Source: Thereva unica
Lineage: Eukaryota; Arthropoda; Insecta; Diptera; Therevidae
Assembly: GCA_949987705.1 (NCBI GenBank)
Contig: OX465282.1
Span: forward strand, 10,094,501-10,158,500
Direction of reading: 5' to 3'
DNA: 64,000 nucleotides
In this document: in pieces, positions 43,241-54,278 of the stretch
Position numbering within the stretch: the stretch's first letter is position 1
How the letters are laid out: each line of letters begins with the position of its first letter
Translations under genes and position numbers: made by a program
The notes under the pieces: generated by a model
Told to the model about the DNA's origin: nothing
Seen by the model: only the letters and a program-made list of their open reading frames with translations
Database searches by the model: none

Positions 43241-46200
43241 TCTTCAAAAGTTGCTTAAAAAATTCGTAGAGCACTCAAAGACTCCAGCAACCTTTGTTTT
43301 TTTTTTGCTACATTCGAAAATAAATGTGTCAGGAGCTTTAGGAGAGCAGGTGGCCACCATTTTGTAGAAGCAATTATGCGCCTGAAAATTTCCACAATCA
43401 GAAACGTCCAACGCGATGCCATAAATCGTAGACAGTTTAACCAGCGAGCAATAATAACAAGAGTGATTAGGTAAAGGACAAGTAAAAGAGTTAAAAATGT
43501 GAAAGAAGAGATAAGCAGTAAAATCAATTAAAAATTCAAAAAAAAAATATTAAAAAACGCGCGATGTATTTTATGCAAAAAGCAGAAGAGTATGAACGAA
43601 ACAGAAGATTCTCCTCGATTCCCCTCCCTATTCGAATGTTTACATTCAAATGGAAGCAACATTGGAACAGAGCACGTGTCGCTATAGAATTTGAGTATGC
43701 ATGAGTAAATTTCGAGTTGGTACAGCACTCCACCTAGCGGGAAAATAATGAAGCTATTCTCGATAAGCAGTAAGGAATTGCTTCCACATCGTATCCTTTG
43801 GAAGGTGTTACGAAGATTTTAGTTTTCTGTTCAACAGACAAATTTTTTAAGCATGGCCATTGGAGAAAGTCAGTGAAGAAAATTACGTGAGTTTTAAATT
43901 GATTAAAATTTTATAAATAGTTCAGGAAGTTTTCTGTGAGAAGATAAGGTAAGAAATTAAAAAGACTTTCCATGAGACGAACGGAGCGGTAGCCAACATG
44001 AAGCGGGCGGAACGTCAAATAAAAAACCAGTGGAGCGGATTCGTTCTGTTTGGCAGGAAACTTCTTTGACATAGTGCGTATAGGGTACTCTTTAAAAGCT
44101 TTCGAAAAAGCCTCTACAAAATAGATTCCATTGAGCTTCTCAAGAAGCTGTCGGGAAGATAACGCAACGCTTCCTTTCAATGACATATAATTGCAAAAGA
44201 GATATGACATGGGATACGGACAGGAAGGGCTCCTAAGCTTCAAAAGAAGGCTTCGTCATGTCTTAAAGTAGGCTTCTGTGCCCCAGTGGGCTCGTACTGC
44301 CCCTTCATTCTTTATCTTTCTTTCACACACATTGCGTGTAGTGTGCAAGTAATGCTGCTTCTTTCATCATAGATATTACTTCTGTGATATTTTGACTTTT
44401 TCACTCGCATTGAAATTTTTATCAGCTGATCTCAAGGATAATAAAAATAAAACATTTTTAAAAATTTGTTACAGCTCATCACACTTATTATTATTGCTCG
44501 CTGGTTTAACGTAGACCTCTACAGTAGGTTGAACGCGGAATAGCCCAAAAGGTGCACGTGTTAAGTCCATGGTGCTGAAAATCTGTTTACCAGTCAACTG
44601 TTAGGCAAAATTCTAACTATGAGGGACAGGATAGCCAGTTGACCCATTATTTCAGGTGGTCAGTTGTGGAGAAGTGTCTAATGCTCCCATTTTTCGAATT
44701 GTCTTTTTAGGTAATTGCTACCTATCCTCCCGATTAGAGGCCATAGAGTAGGCTGCCGTGGCGCAATGCGTGCCAAATGAATAAGTTCTGTAGCCTACCA
44801 ATTACAATAATACAAAGTGGCATTACCTCTGTGCGCTAGCCTGTCAAACATGTACATAACAAAAAGCACTTTTCTCGTTATAAATTATAGAGCAATAATA
44901 GCTTTGCAATAAGTATTTATACGTATTCAATATTGCCTTCTTGAATCTACCTATACAAGATCTTTAATGCTGTATTTTCTGTTTTAACTATTGCCTTACG
45001 ATATTTAAATATCATTTTCCGTGAGTAATAAGTAAAAAAAAATAAGTCGACCTCAAAAAAATTCCCTCAATTGCCACTTTGAAGTCGTGATTGATATGTT
45101 ATTCCGCCAAGGAATAATCTTTTGAAAAATTATAAATCCTTCCCTCCTTGAAAAAAAAACGTGCCTGCTAATTTGTAAAGGGAATGTAGAATCGACATCC
45201 TTGTGCAAGAATTTCTTCTTTTTTTTCCAGGTAACCCATGCAATGGTAATGTGCCAAAGAGCAATCGGTTTCAACGGCGCCGCCGTTGTCAAGAGCCAGG
45301 ATGCCAGGAGTGAAAAAAAAACGCAGAACATTCTTAAAGGACCTCCCCATTTTACAGCAGAGGTAAAAATAATCTCATTTTGATATGGTGAACCGACCAG
45401 AGACCGAACTACCCTTTGATGCGGCAAGAAAGTTTCACACAGCATTCCTACTGCCTCAATCCTCATCTACACCATATAAAGCTGCGCTCTCTTATAACGA
45501 GTGCTCACCAGGGGGGAAAACCTGGAGAATTTGCATATAAGAAATTGCTCGTTGGTTTTGCTTCCTTTGCTACTTTCATAAAAACCATCGAAAATCTGCT
45601 TTGGCAGATTTCCACCCTATATTTTTTTTTACATCAAGGAGGAAAAGGACGACACCTTCGCCGCTTCTGGCAGGTTTCAACTGACACAAAATCTCCCGGT
45701 TCGATTCGTATGCGCAAACTATCGCCGAGGCTTGACTGGGTAAATCGCGATAAACGACTTAACTCCGGCTAAAGTTCTGTTAACACTGCAAACTAAAGAT
45801 AATGCTGAGACGCAAACACATTTATCAGATATAATCAGATTACGAAATCTGGCTGCACATGGAATGGAACGTGGCAGCAGCCTCCTAGCGGTTAAGTGGA
45901 AGAATATGTAATAAGGACGAACCAGCCATGGCAGCGGGCACAGGACGAAGCGGCACGAATGGAAATTAGGAAGCGTACATTTACGGAAATAAATTCATGA
46001 ATCAGCGCGAAAAGATGTTCTTGCCATGGGAGTGTGAACCTCTGCAAATCTATGTCGTACCTCCTGAATTATGGATGATTACATTTCAAGGAGCACATAG
46101 ACTCCTTTTCCGCGAAAATGCGGAGCTCAGAAGGCGGTCGGCGCTGTACGTGGGGCTGGCTACGCTCTGCTACAGGAGCGTGTATCCTGCACTAAAGTTA

Positions 46201-47404
46201 TGTGTTAGTAGTAAAAGCCATACAGAATGCAACAGGAAGCAAAATTATTCCCGTAGCAATAACATATTTTTGTGAGTCACAAAAGCGTGAGCAGTCCTTA
46301 CCGTGAGTGGTGGGTGGGGCTATATATGCGTTTATGTGATGTGAAATTATGTCTCCAAGATTCTAGAGAGTAATGAGCTTTCAAATCATTCATGCGAGAA
46401 TTACATAAAAGCTGATGGCGTATTATTCAACATTTTATGGGGCACATTAACTCGTGATATTTTGTTTAAATGTACCGGAATGAAGCTGTAACAATTATTA
46501 ATGGAAAAGGATTAAATAATGCGAAACAAAAGTTTTTATGATGCGAATTACCACTTTATCGATTCCGCGCTTTAACGTTTCAAATTGCTTTTACTTAATA
46601 CATTAAAAGCCTGCAGGATTTATCAATTCAATCTACCTATATGGAAGGCACATCGGTCATATGGTCCTCTGCACAATAAAACAGAGTTTTAAGCCGATTG
46701 AACTGATGGCTACCACCCACCCCCACAAAAATACCTTTTGATACGAATCGGCAACAATGATTTGAAGCCGGATGAATAACATAATGACGACTTGCTTTTC
46801 GAACCAGAACACGAAATGGGACGTGGAGAATAAGAACGCTACTGTCTAAGGAACGCCTGGATGAACTCCTCAATAAGATGAACCGATATAATATATACTC
46901 GTAGGCCATTTTGCCTTTGCGCGGCAGAACTACGCACATCAAAATCGCCGCAAACGTCAGAAACATCCAGCGCGATGCCATACACCGTAGACGAATGCGC
47001 ATGCAGGTTAGACGATGAAATCAGGCGGTTCGCAAGAGGTGTGGCCAATAAAATTCCATTACCTCCCTGACTGGACTGGTATCCTCAAGGAGCCTGTCGA
47101 TTTGAATTACTTAGAACGGCGTGTATTCTCCACTGACATATAGAATGGACTGCTCATGAGGAATTTTTCATGGCACCAATTTGTTCCATAGGCTACAAAC
47201 CTTTTTTCACCCCATGTAAACACCGGAATCACTTTTGAAATTTGCATTTTTTTAAATACAAACTTAAAACATTAAAACAACACAAATATTTTGTTTAAAA
47301 AAATTAATAAACACTATTTTCACTTTTTCACCTTTTAAAATGCCTTTTTTTCATTAATTTCCAAATTTTATGTGTATCTGATTTAAGTTCTTAACGCCTG
47401 TTTT
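43241..47404. other. No gene recognised; one dispersed repeat pair
   Basis: Many 60-140 codon frames overlap on both strands (for example 43911-44243 minus, 45416-45772 plus, 46637-47002 minus), none with a recognisable domain. Segments at 43370-43435 and 46935-46995 are related and in one frame both encode a similar peptide (LKISTIRNVQRDAINRR and IKIAANVRNIQRDAIHRR). This suggests pieces of one unidentified coding repeat. Confidence 0.4.
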
Positions 47405-47800
47405 TCCTGTTCTTCTGAGTGCTTCTTTCAGTTTGGGGGCTTATGGATGAGCGAGTCGACTATACCTTTTTGGTGCCATCGGTTTGTATGGGAATAATTG
47501 CTGATGAGCAGTCCATTATTATATGTCAGTGGTATTCTCTAGCAGCTTTGCGAGCAGGCCCAAGACAGCACCACAAATACCAAACCTCCCTCCCTTTTTG
47601 TCAGGGTCCGATGATCTAGAGTCCTTTCCATCAAACTGGCAGCGATCCCAATAACCCAGGCCAATGGGTTCACACTACCAGAGTTTTGTCTGGCCAAATT
47701 GTCTGCCCTTTCGTTGCCCGTAAAACTCTGGAATCTTCATAAGGGTAACCTGATTTAGAGCACGTTGACAGTTCCAAACTAATTTGGACTTGCTACTATA
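47405..47800 (-). pseudogene. LINE RNase H fragment
   Basis: Minus strand contains SFTGNERADNLARQNSGS, the GNExAD motif of LINE RNase H carrying one catalytic Asp, followed by about 45 open codons (VNPLAWVIGIAASL, HRTLTKREGG) and then a stop. The part before GNERAD is out of frame. RNase H of this kind occurs in I, R1 and some Jockey elements, where it removes RNA from the RNA-DNA hybrid. Reverse transcriptase is absent. Clade not certain. Confidence 0.65.
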
Positions 47801-47859
47801 CCTACGTTATTGTAGCATTGGACAATGTCGGCGATGGTAGCTGGAGAGCTAGTAAGCCA

Positions 47860-48330
47860 CGGTAGGGACAGCCATACCGAACAGGCTTATGCAGAGTCCA
47901 GAGGAAGCCTAGGCCCTAATGCCATAGCACACCCGGCCGGGCAAACCGAAACCACGAAAGCGGGGGTCAGATGACATGCGCATAGAGAGCCAGTACAAGA
48001 TTGAGGAATACAACAAACGGCTGGCATAAAATCAAGCCAACCCCCAAGTCGCCGGAGGGATAGAAAAGACCTCGATCCTCTCCCAAAGAGAAAATTGAGC
48101 CAGAGGTTAAAAAGGCCCCCAACGTTCTCTCCGGCTGCTGAGCGAAGAGTCAGAGTTTACCAGCTTTATGGACGACAGGGTTTTAGGAGAAGCTCCCCAG
48201 GTTTCGGGACTAATGCTTGAGGTAAAAGGCAAAATATCGAAGATGGTGTTGGACCATATCTTCTCAAGCAAGGAAGGAACAACGTTCTGCTAAGATTCCT
48301 CGGAGGTACTCAACTGTGAAGGTCAGACCT
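47860..48330 (+). pseudogene. LINE ORF1 (gag-like) fragment
   Basis: Plus strand carries ESQYKIEEYNKRLA, then KPTPKSPEG, a stop, and KRPRSSPKEKIEPEVKK. A frame change leads to LSEESEFTSFMDDRVLGEAP and LMLEVKGKISKMVLDH, ending near 48290. The basic Pro/Ser-rich segment KSPEG-KRPRSS is typical of R1-type ORF1, which packages element RNA. No zinc knuckles are visible, so only the N-terminal half remains. Its relation to the minus-strand RNase H just before it is unclear. Confidence 0.42.
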
Positions 48331-48794
48331 CAAAGGACTTCCTAGGCGAATGCGCCCGTAGAAATCTTTGACGCATGCGAAATCAACAGCCTCACCCTAA
48401 TCGCAGCTGCGGATTTCTCGACGACAAGAGTTTGACACGCCTTTAAAATAATGCTGACTCCACTTAGGCAGAAATCTAGTAATCGGCCGAGTAAAAATGA
48501 AGCTCGCCCACACCTAGCATGCGTCAAGTACGCACCACCCCGCACGACACGCCCGCTAGCCTGCACCTTTGAGTAAAAATAAGACTCAAGATAATTACCC
48601 GTTTTCTTCGTCCTACATTATTTTTGAAAGTCCCAATTTTGCTCCCCTTAGTCGAGAAAAACTCCACCGGCATGCACTCTCCCGCCAAAGGCATACACGC
48701 ACCCGCCACAGGCATGCACTTTTTCTAGACTGAAAGAACCAGAATTGTGGCTTTAAAAAATTGTGTAGGACAAAGAAAACGGGCAATTAGCCTG

Positions 48795-48925
48795 GTGACC
48801 ATAAAGGCTGCCAATAGCATACTCAGTAGAACGTTTGATTGCGTAAGTCAAGCGGCATTGGACCTGGTTACTGCTTAGCTGGGGGTAAACCAACACTCAC
48901 GTTTGGAATGGTCTATGCCGATGAG
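48795..48925 (+). repeat. 5S rRNA-like repeat, copy D
   Basis: AAGTCAAGCGGCATTGGACC, TGGTTACTGCTTAGC and TGGGGG follow the 5S internal region. Upstream GGTGACCATAAAGGCTGCC may correspond to the 5S 5' part, with weaker similarity. The downstream AACACTCACGTTTGG and AATGGTCTATGCCG segments are shared with copy A. The upstream part is also repeated inverted at about 49570-49635 in the opposite arm of the foldback-like element. Confidence 0.6.
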
Positions 48926-48959
48926 GATACATTTATAAATATTTGTGCCTGTAGCGGAA

Positions 48960-49330
48960 ATTTTTAGAACTAGAACAGTACAAGTGGCGAAAACCTAACA
49001 GGCGCTGGAGTTCTGTCGAAGGGTTCGTGAAATGACGCAACTCATAGCACGTTGCACATACTGAAGGGTCTGATTACCGATCCTAAAGTCATCAGGGAGC
49101 AATAGGAAGAGAACTGTCATGAAAACCCTACGCTGCCGCCACAAAGCTCAGAATGAGTTAGCAGAAACATAAACCGGTTCCAAAACAACAAGGCCTTGGG
49201 TCCAGACGGCCTCCCCGCGTAGCTGCTAAAATATGGAGGGGTAACAATATACCAAGCGATTCATGAACTAATTGGGTAAGTATGCGGTGCCAGTAGACCG
49301 GAAAAAAGGAATACTCTGCAAGGTAAAATA
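48960..49330 (+). pseudogene. RTE-like LINE fragment
   Basis: Nucleotide similarity to 23050-23230 of the RTE-like LINE (AGAACAGTACA, GCGCTGGAGTTCTGTCGAAG against GCGCGGGAGTTTTACCGAAG, CGTTGCACATACTG, TCTGATTACCGA). A legible RT segment follows, VSRNINRFQNNKALGPDGLP. Highly broken, and part of the interior of the foldback-like element. Confidence 0.78.
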
Positions 49331-49354
49331 TTTTTTTATAATTTCTTCTAAACC

Positions 49355-49421
49355 TCTTGCAGGCCGGAGAGAAGCTTTTCGAGGGCCATATTTGGCCCGC
49401 GGGCCGGAGTTTGCCCACTGT
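49355..49421 (-). repeat. hAT-type terminus
   Basis: Minus strand begins CAGTGGGCAAACTCCGGCCC followed by GCGGGCCAAATATGGCCCTC, the style of Charlie-like hAT termini. The partner end is not seen. Confidence 0.5.
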
Positions 49422-49867
49422 TGCTCTACACAATAATTATCGACTGGTTTCTTCGGGATCTATGTATGTTCGCAGACCTCAGTAGTTCTTGATTAGCCAG
49501 GGTTCTGGGAATACATAACTAGTCCTTGTCTTGATTTTATTTATCTGTGAGAACATGCTCGCGCTATTGGATTGTGAACCGTTCTACTGAGAATGCTATG
49601 GGCACCCTTTATGGTCGCCAAGATATTTTCTTCGTCATTTAAAATTTTTAAAGCCATTCAAGCGATTTCGTGCATGCCTGTGGCAGGAGAGTTTATGCCT
49701 GTGGCGAGAGCGTGCATTCTAGGAGCGGGCGAGTTTTATTCCCGAGTTTATTTTTACTTATGCTAGCTGGAGGCGACATGCGGGCTAGTGGGTACCCGCT
49801 GCATTCTAGGTGCAGACGAGATTAATTTTTACTCGGGCATTTTTATAGTGCATGCCTCTGGCAGGAG

Positions 49868-51350
49868 CGTGCATTTTTTTTATATGAAAAAACCAAGCTT
49901 AGGAGTAACCCTTTATACTACCAGTCCATCATGTCGTTCAGTTTATGGTGCAATGTCTAGTAGTGAGCTTGGTTTGAAGAATAGAGGAGGATAGGAAAGG
50001 CTAGGGGGGTCTGGAGGGTGTAGAAGAAAATGACGATGAATCTCACGTTTGAACTCTAAGGTGTTGTACGAGTTCGGAAATACTGACTGCGGGAGATTAT
50101 TCCACTGTCGAGTTGTTCTATTCATAAACGAACTTCTAAACCGTATTGTGCGTGAACGGGGGGGCTGTAGGGTATGGGGGTGAGCCGAGCGGGCTAGTCT
50201 TGTGTTGCGGGAAAAGTATTGCCGTGTAGGCAGGAGGTCCTGAATTTCAGTGGAACAGTCGCCATGGTAATAGCGATAAAGTATGGAGAGGGCTGCTACA
50301 TTCCTACGGTGGCTTAAGGTGTCTATGGAGGCGCGAAAAGAGCCATCACCAATAAGTTTGAGGGCGCGATTTTGCACCTTGTCGAGACAAGCCAAGGTGG
50401 TTTTTGGGGCGCCTGCCCAGATATACGAATTGTATTCGAGGCGCGGCCGAGTGTAGGATTTGTATATTGTAGCCAATGCGGCTGGCTGGAGGAGGAACTT
50501 GCATCTCTTGAGAAATCCAAGGCATTGAGAGGCTTGTTTGGCGATTAGTAATATGTGATCATTCCATCGCAGATGCTTCGTTAAAGTTACCCCTAGGATG
50601 TTGAGGGTTGAGTCATCCGTTAGATTCTCTTTATCCACTGAGATAGGAGGAAGGTCGGTACAATTTTTGTTGGAGATCAGACAGTACTTCGTTTTTGTGG
50701 CATTGAATTCGACGCGGTTCATTTCGCCCCAATGAAGAATCGATTCGATATCCCGGTTGATCGAAGTGGACATCAGTTGACGGTGGTAAAGGCAAGGTCT
50801 GGCACGTGCTTGTCTTATATTGTCGAATGAGTAAGAGAAATTCAGAGTACCGTCATCAGCGAAGCAGTGAAGTGGGTTCGAGGGGAAAGAGAGCAGATCA
50901 TTAATGACGATTAGAAAAAGTGCGGGTGAGAGAATTGACCCCTGGGGAACTCCGGCCGAAATGACATGTGGGTTGGATTCGATGCCGTCCAATACTACCT
51001 TGATTGAACGGCCTGGAAGAAAGCTCTTAATCCTTAGAACTAAGTGTATACCATTAGCTTGGAGTTTATTCAACAGAGCAGGGTGCCATACTCTGTCAAA
51101 AGCCTAGAGCAACCAGACCAGACTCGCCAAAGCTGTGAATGCTTTGGTTGATACGCTCGATTAAACACACAAGCAGATCGCCAGTAGACCGTTTAGGTCT
51201 GAAGTCGTATTGCCCGTGGCGTATAGTTTGGTTGCATTCTAGATATATCATCAGATTTTTATTGATTATTGTCTCCATGATTTTGGAGAGAACAGAAGTA
51301 ATTGCCATTGAGCGGTAGTTTAAGGGGTCGCTGGCTTCGCCTTTTTTTAG
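49868..51350 (-). mobile_element. LINE copy, 5'-truncated, A-rich tail
   Basis: Minus-strand LINE from about 51350 (KKLKKGEASDPLNYR) to an A-run at 49868. The 3' UTR is short and ends AGTATAAAGGGTTACTCC, TAAGCTTGG, TTTTTTCATATA and A-run, resembling the SINE tails in this window. It is inserted into the minisatellite right arm of the 48.5-51.5 kb structure. Confidence 0.82.
49943..51345 (-). pseudogene. LINE reverse transcriptase (Jockey/CR1-like)
   Basis: Two blocks in different frames. The first (51345-51096) has DPLNYRSMAITSVLSKIME and GQYDFRPKRSTGDLLVCL. It ends at a stop where the family has the first catalytic Asp (ESGLVALGF, stop). The second (51073-49943, 376 codons) has ISAGVPQGSILSPALFL, CFADDGTLNFS (the FADD catalytic pair), NRVEFNATKTKYC, LNILGVTL, the thumb (YTRPRLEYNSYIW) and a C-terminus ending LLDIAP. 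Between them the KAFDRVWHP region falls across the frameshift near 51100. No RNase H follows. Same family as the fragment at 61640-61935. Without an intact catalytic Asp block it is dead. Confidence 0.9.
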
Positions 51351-51505
51351 CTTCTTCGTAGGAGGAGGATTTGCATGCTAGGAACGGGCGGGTTTTGTTC
51401 CCAACCGTTTTTTTATTCAAGCGTGCATTCTAGCTGGGGCGTCGTGCTGCATGCGAGGTGCGGGCAAGTTTCATTTTTACTCGGGCTGTTTTCTTAATCT
51501 TACCC

Positions 51506-53228
51506 GTGGAGCGATGGAGTTTCAAGTGTTTTAAAATTCCAAAATAAAAAACATATTGTCTTTTCAGATTTTAGATACCAGCTAATGAAAACACATTACT
51601 AGGAACAAATTTAAAAAATCCTCCTGCTACGGAGAAGCCTTGAGAGTTTCGCCCCGTAATTCGATCAAGCATTATTAAATATCATATCTTATTTCCAGCA
51701 AGTGATGCCAAGCTCTGATTGCGTATAAACTAATAAGGACATTTCCTCGAATGAAATCGGCACACCCCAGACATCCAAGATGTAAGTGCTCTGGTGCTGC
51801 TGTGATCATGTGAAGGACTTACCTTTATTTAGCACAAGGACTGACACACTAAAGACGCATAACTCTATCCAAAGTGATTTGTAACTTGATGCTACTCAAT
51901 CACAGATACAGATCAATGTTAATTGATTGATTGTTTATCAATTTCGTGGAAAAGGAAATGAATACTCCCTGCCCCCATCCCCCTCCATTATACGGCAAAT
52001 TCACTTAAAATATCCGCTACGCTCCAATTAATCTGATCATGACGAAATCTATTCATCTGACTATTGGATGACTAATCATATACAAGAACCTTAAGCCAAA
52101 AACGTCATTTTCACTCACGGCATGATAATTCAATATTTATATAACGAGAGAACAACAACAAAAATCATACACCATGGCACATAAAGACTGCCATCAATCT
52201 ATATTTATGAGTTCGTTTAACATATTAATGCCAGAGGAATTTGGAGCAATTTACAGCGTGTATGTGTGTGTGTGTATGTCCTGTGCGGCGATGGCAGCAC
52301 ATATAGGCCGGGGGTGGTGGTGTGATGAAGGATAATAAAGCACAAGCGAACAGGTCCTTCCCCTTTGTAAAAGTGTCTGTATCCAGCATATCCTTTGCTT
52401 TGTTTGTAAATGATCGGAGTTGCTTTGATGCTGATTCTAGCACCAACCGCTAAAACGATGTGTAATCTGCGAATGAAGGGGAAGTCTTGCTCCTTTTTCG
52501 GTGCTACGCGCTTTAGGTGTGTTTCGTGAACGATTAATTATGACAGGTAATTAGACCTCTTTGTTCAAGTTCCGTAGGGGACTCCATTCTTTGCTCGTAG
52601 GAGCTAATTTAAAAAGCTGGTAAATGCTGGTGCTAATTTTTAACTAGGGTGTACGAAATCACTTTTCTTACAGGTAATAAATTTTTCATTTATGATTTCA
52701 ATAGAATCGTCGCCGTCGACGGTGTACCGAGGCCGGGGAATATACACAGTTTTCATTTTAGGTCTCATTCTCATTAGGCCGCCATTAGAGAGAAAGCTAA
52801 TTACTAGTATGTACTGATAGCAAATTAGATTTTAACGTTATTGTATCCTTGAATAACAGATTTATTTTCTCTTTTATTTTCTCTGGCTGTGTGTTTGGAA
52901 ATATTGCTAAGATACTGATACCAATCCTGCTATAATATTCCCCAATAAATAGAAATGTCCTTCCGTTCTAACAAACATTTATTTTAATTGTTCCAACTTT
53001 TTTCCTGGCGATTTGTTGTTACATTTTCGGAGATTTTGTGATTGAAGCAAAGGAACTTGTAAAGTTTTGAGAACATGGAACAGGACAGTTTACTCGAAAT
53101 TGCAAAAGTTTTCAAAGAGACTCTTAATGAGAATTTGTCAAGTGCATGCAAGTCTCCTTACCCATTCTGCTCTTTAAATTCATTAATTCTTTATATTTTA
53201 CTGTATAATACTTTATAGGAGCACTTCA
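51506..53228. other. No gene recognised
   Basis: No supported gene; a short TG microsatellite near 52258-52280. Confidence 0.45.
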
Positions 53229-53236
53229 CCCGCCGC
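53229..53236. repeat. 8-bp target duplication CCCGCCGC (left)
   Basis: Identical to 55692-55699 and directly before the terminus TAGTGATGAGCAAA. Confidence 0.92.
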
Positions 53237-53249
53237 TAGTGATGAGCAA

Positions 53250-53480
53250 ACGCAAGAACAAGACAAGACTAATCTAGTCTTGTTCTTGTCTTGTTCTTGT
53301 TCAGTCTGTCTTGTTCTTGTTCTTGCAAGCATAGCTAAGTCTTGTTCTTGTTCTTGTTCTTGCAAATATACCTAAGTCTTGTTCTTGTTCTTGTTCTTGC
53401 AAGTATACCTAAAGCTTGTTCTTGTTCTTACTAAATGTGCAAGACCAAGACAAGGCAAGACAAAACTGCAAGGCCAAGGT
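53250..53480. repeat. CTTGTT-type minisatellite arm, left
   Basis: Repeats of CTTGTT broken by TTGCAAGTATACCTAA-type spacers. The orientation changes from GAACAAGAC to CTTGTTCTTG near 53275. Complementary to the right arm at 55525-55680. Confidence 0.85.
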
Positions 53481-53924
53481 ATTTTCTCGCATATAGTAGG
53501 TATTGTATGTTGATTTTATAAAATGGTTATTGAAAAAAACCTAGACTTTAATAAAAAAATTATATCCAAACAACAAAATGCAAAAATGCTCTTGGTGACA
53601 TTATTATGTTTGCGCCCCTGAAAAATTATATAAAATTCATATGGGAACAAGTTAGGCGTAGACATTTTTCTGTCAAGTGTGTAAGCAACAAATTACAACG
53701 GAAATATTTTGAAGCAAAAGTAAACCAGTATTATACCCATTACTTATTATAAAAAATTAGGTTGTTCAAGTATGATTCATTAAAGAAGAAATGTCGTGTA
53801 TTATTTTATTTTATTTTATTTATTTCATATTGAATAGGGATGTACACAAGACTTACATATTTTAGAGTACATAGAACAATAAATTGATAAAAATAAATTT
53901 TAATATACATATAAACTAATCTAA

Positions 53925-54205
53925 ACTTAATAAACTAAGAAGAGGGGAAAATAGGGAAAAGAAAGAAAATATTTTGAAGTAAAGATCATAGAGAGGAAAG
54001 AGAACAGAGAGAATGATGAACTTAATAAACTAAGAAGAGGGGAAAATAGGGAAAAGAAAGAAAATATTTTGAAGTAAAGATCATAGAGAGGAAAGAGAAC
54101 AGAGAGAATGATGAACTTAATAAACTAAGAAGAGGGGAAAATAGGGAAAAGAAAGAAAATATTTTGAAGTAAAGATCATAGAGAGGAAAGAGAACAGAGA
54201 GAATG
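53925..54205. repeat. 95-bp tandem triplication
   Basis: Units starting ACTTAATAAACTAAGAAGAG at 53925, 54020 and 54115 appear identical through GAACAGAGAGAATG. They lie in the 3' region of the LINE copy. Zero divergence suggests recent slippage or unequal exchange. Confidence 0.95.
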
Positions 54206-54278
54206 AAAATAGTAATAAAAAACTTTACTAAGATAGAACAAGAATATGTGGAAGTAAAGAAGAGAAAGATTAGAAATA

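Larger units (their letters stand above)
48495..51505. mobile_element. Second foldback-like element with minisatellite arms
   Basis: The left arm (about 48495-48840: GAGTAAAAATGAAGCTCGCC, then CATGCAC and GGCATGCACTCTCCCGCC repeats, TGGCTTTAAAAA, GACCATAAAGGCTGCC) is complementary to a right arm from about 49580 (GGTTCTACTGAGAATGC, TTTATGGTCGCC, TTTTTAAAGCCA, GCATGCCTGTGGCAGGAG, TTTTTACTCGGGC). The right arm continues after a LINE insertion at 49868-51350 to about 51505. Arms are diverged and internally repetitive (GTGCATTCTAGG/CGGGCGAGTTT units). Exact ends and duplication are not resolved. Confidence 0.55.

Noticed and set aside
45053..47048. Cluster of 60-137 codon open frames on both strands
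   Set aside because: No start context, domain or consistent strand; overlapping frames are typical of chance in this composition, apart from the small peptide repeat reported separately.
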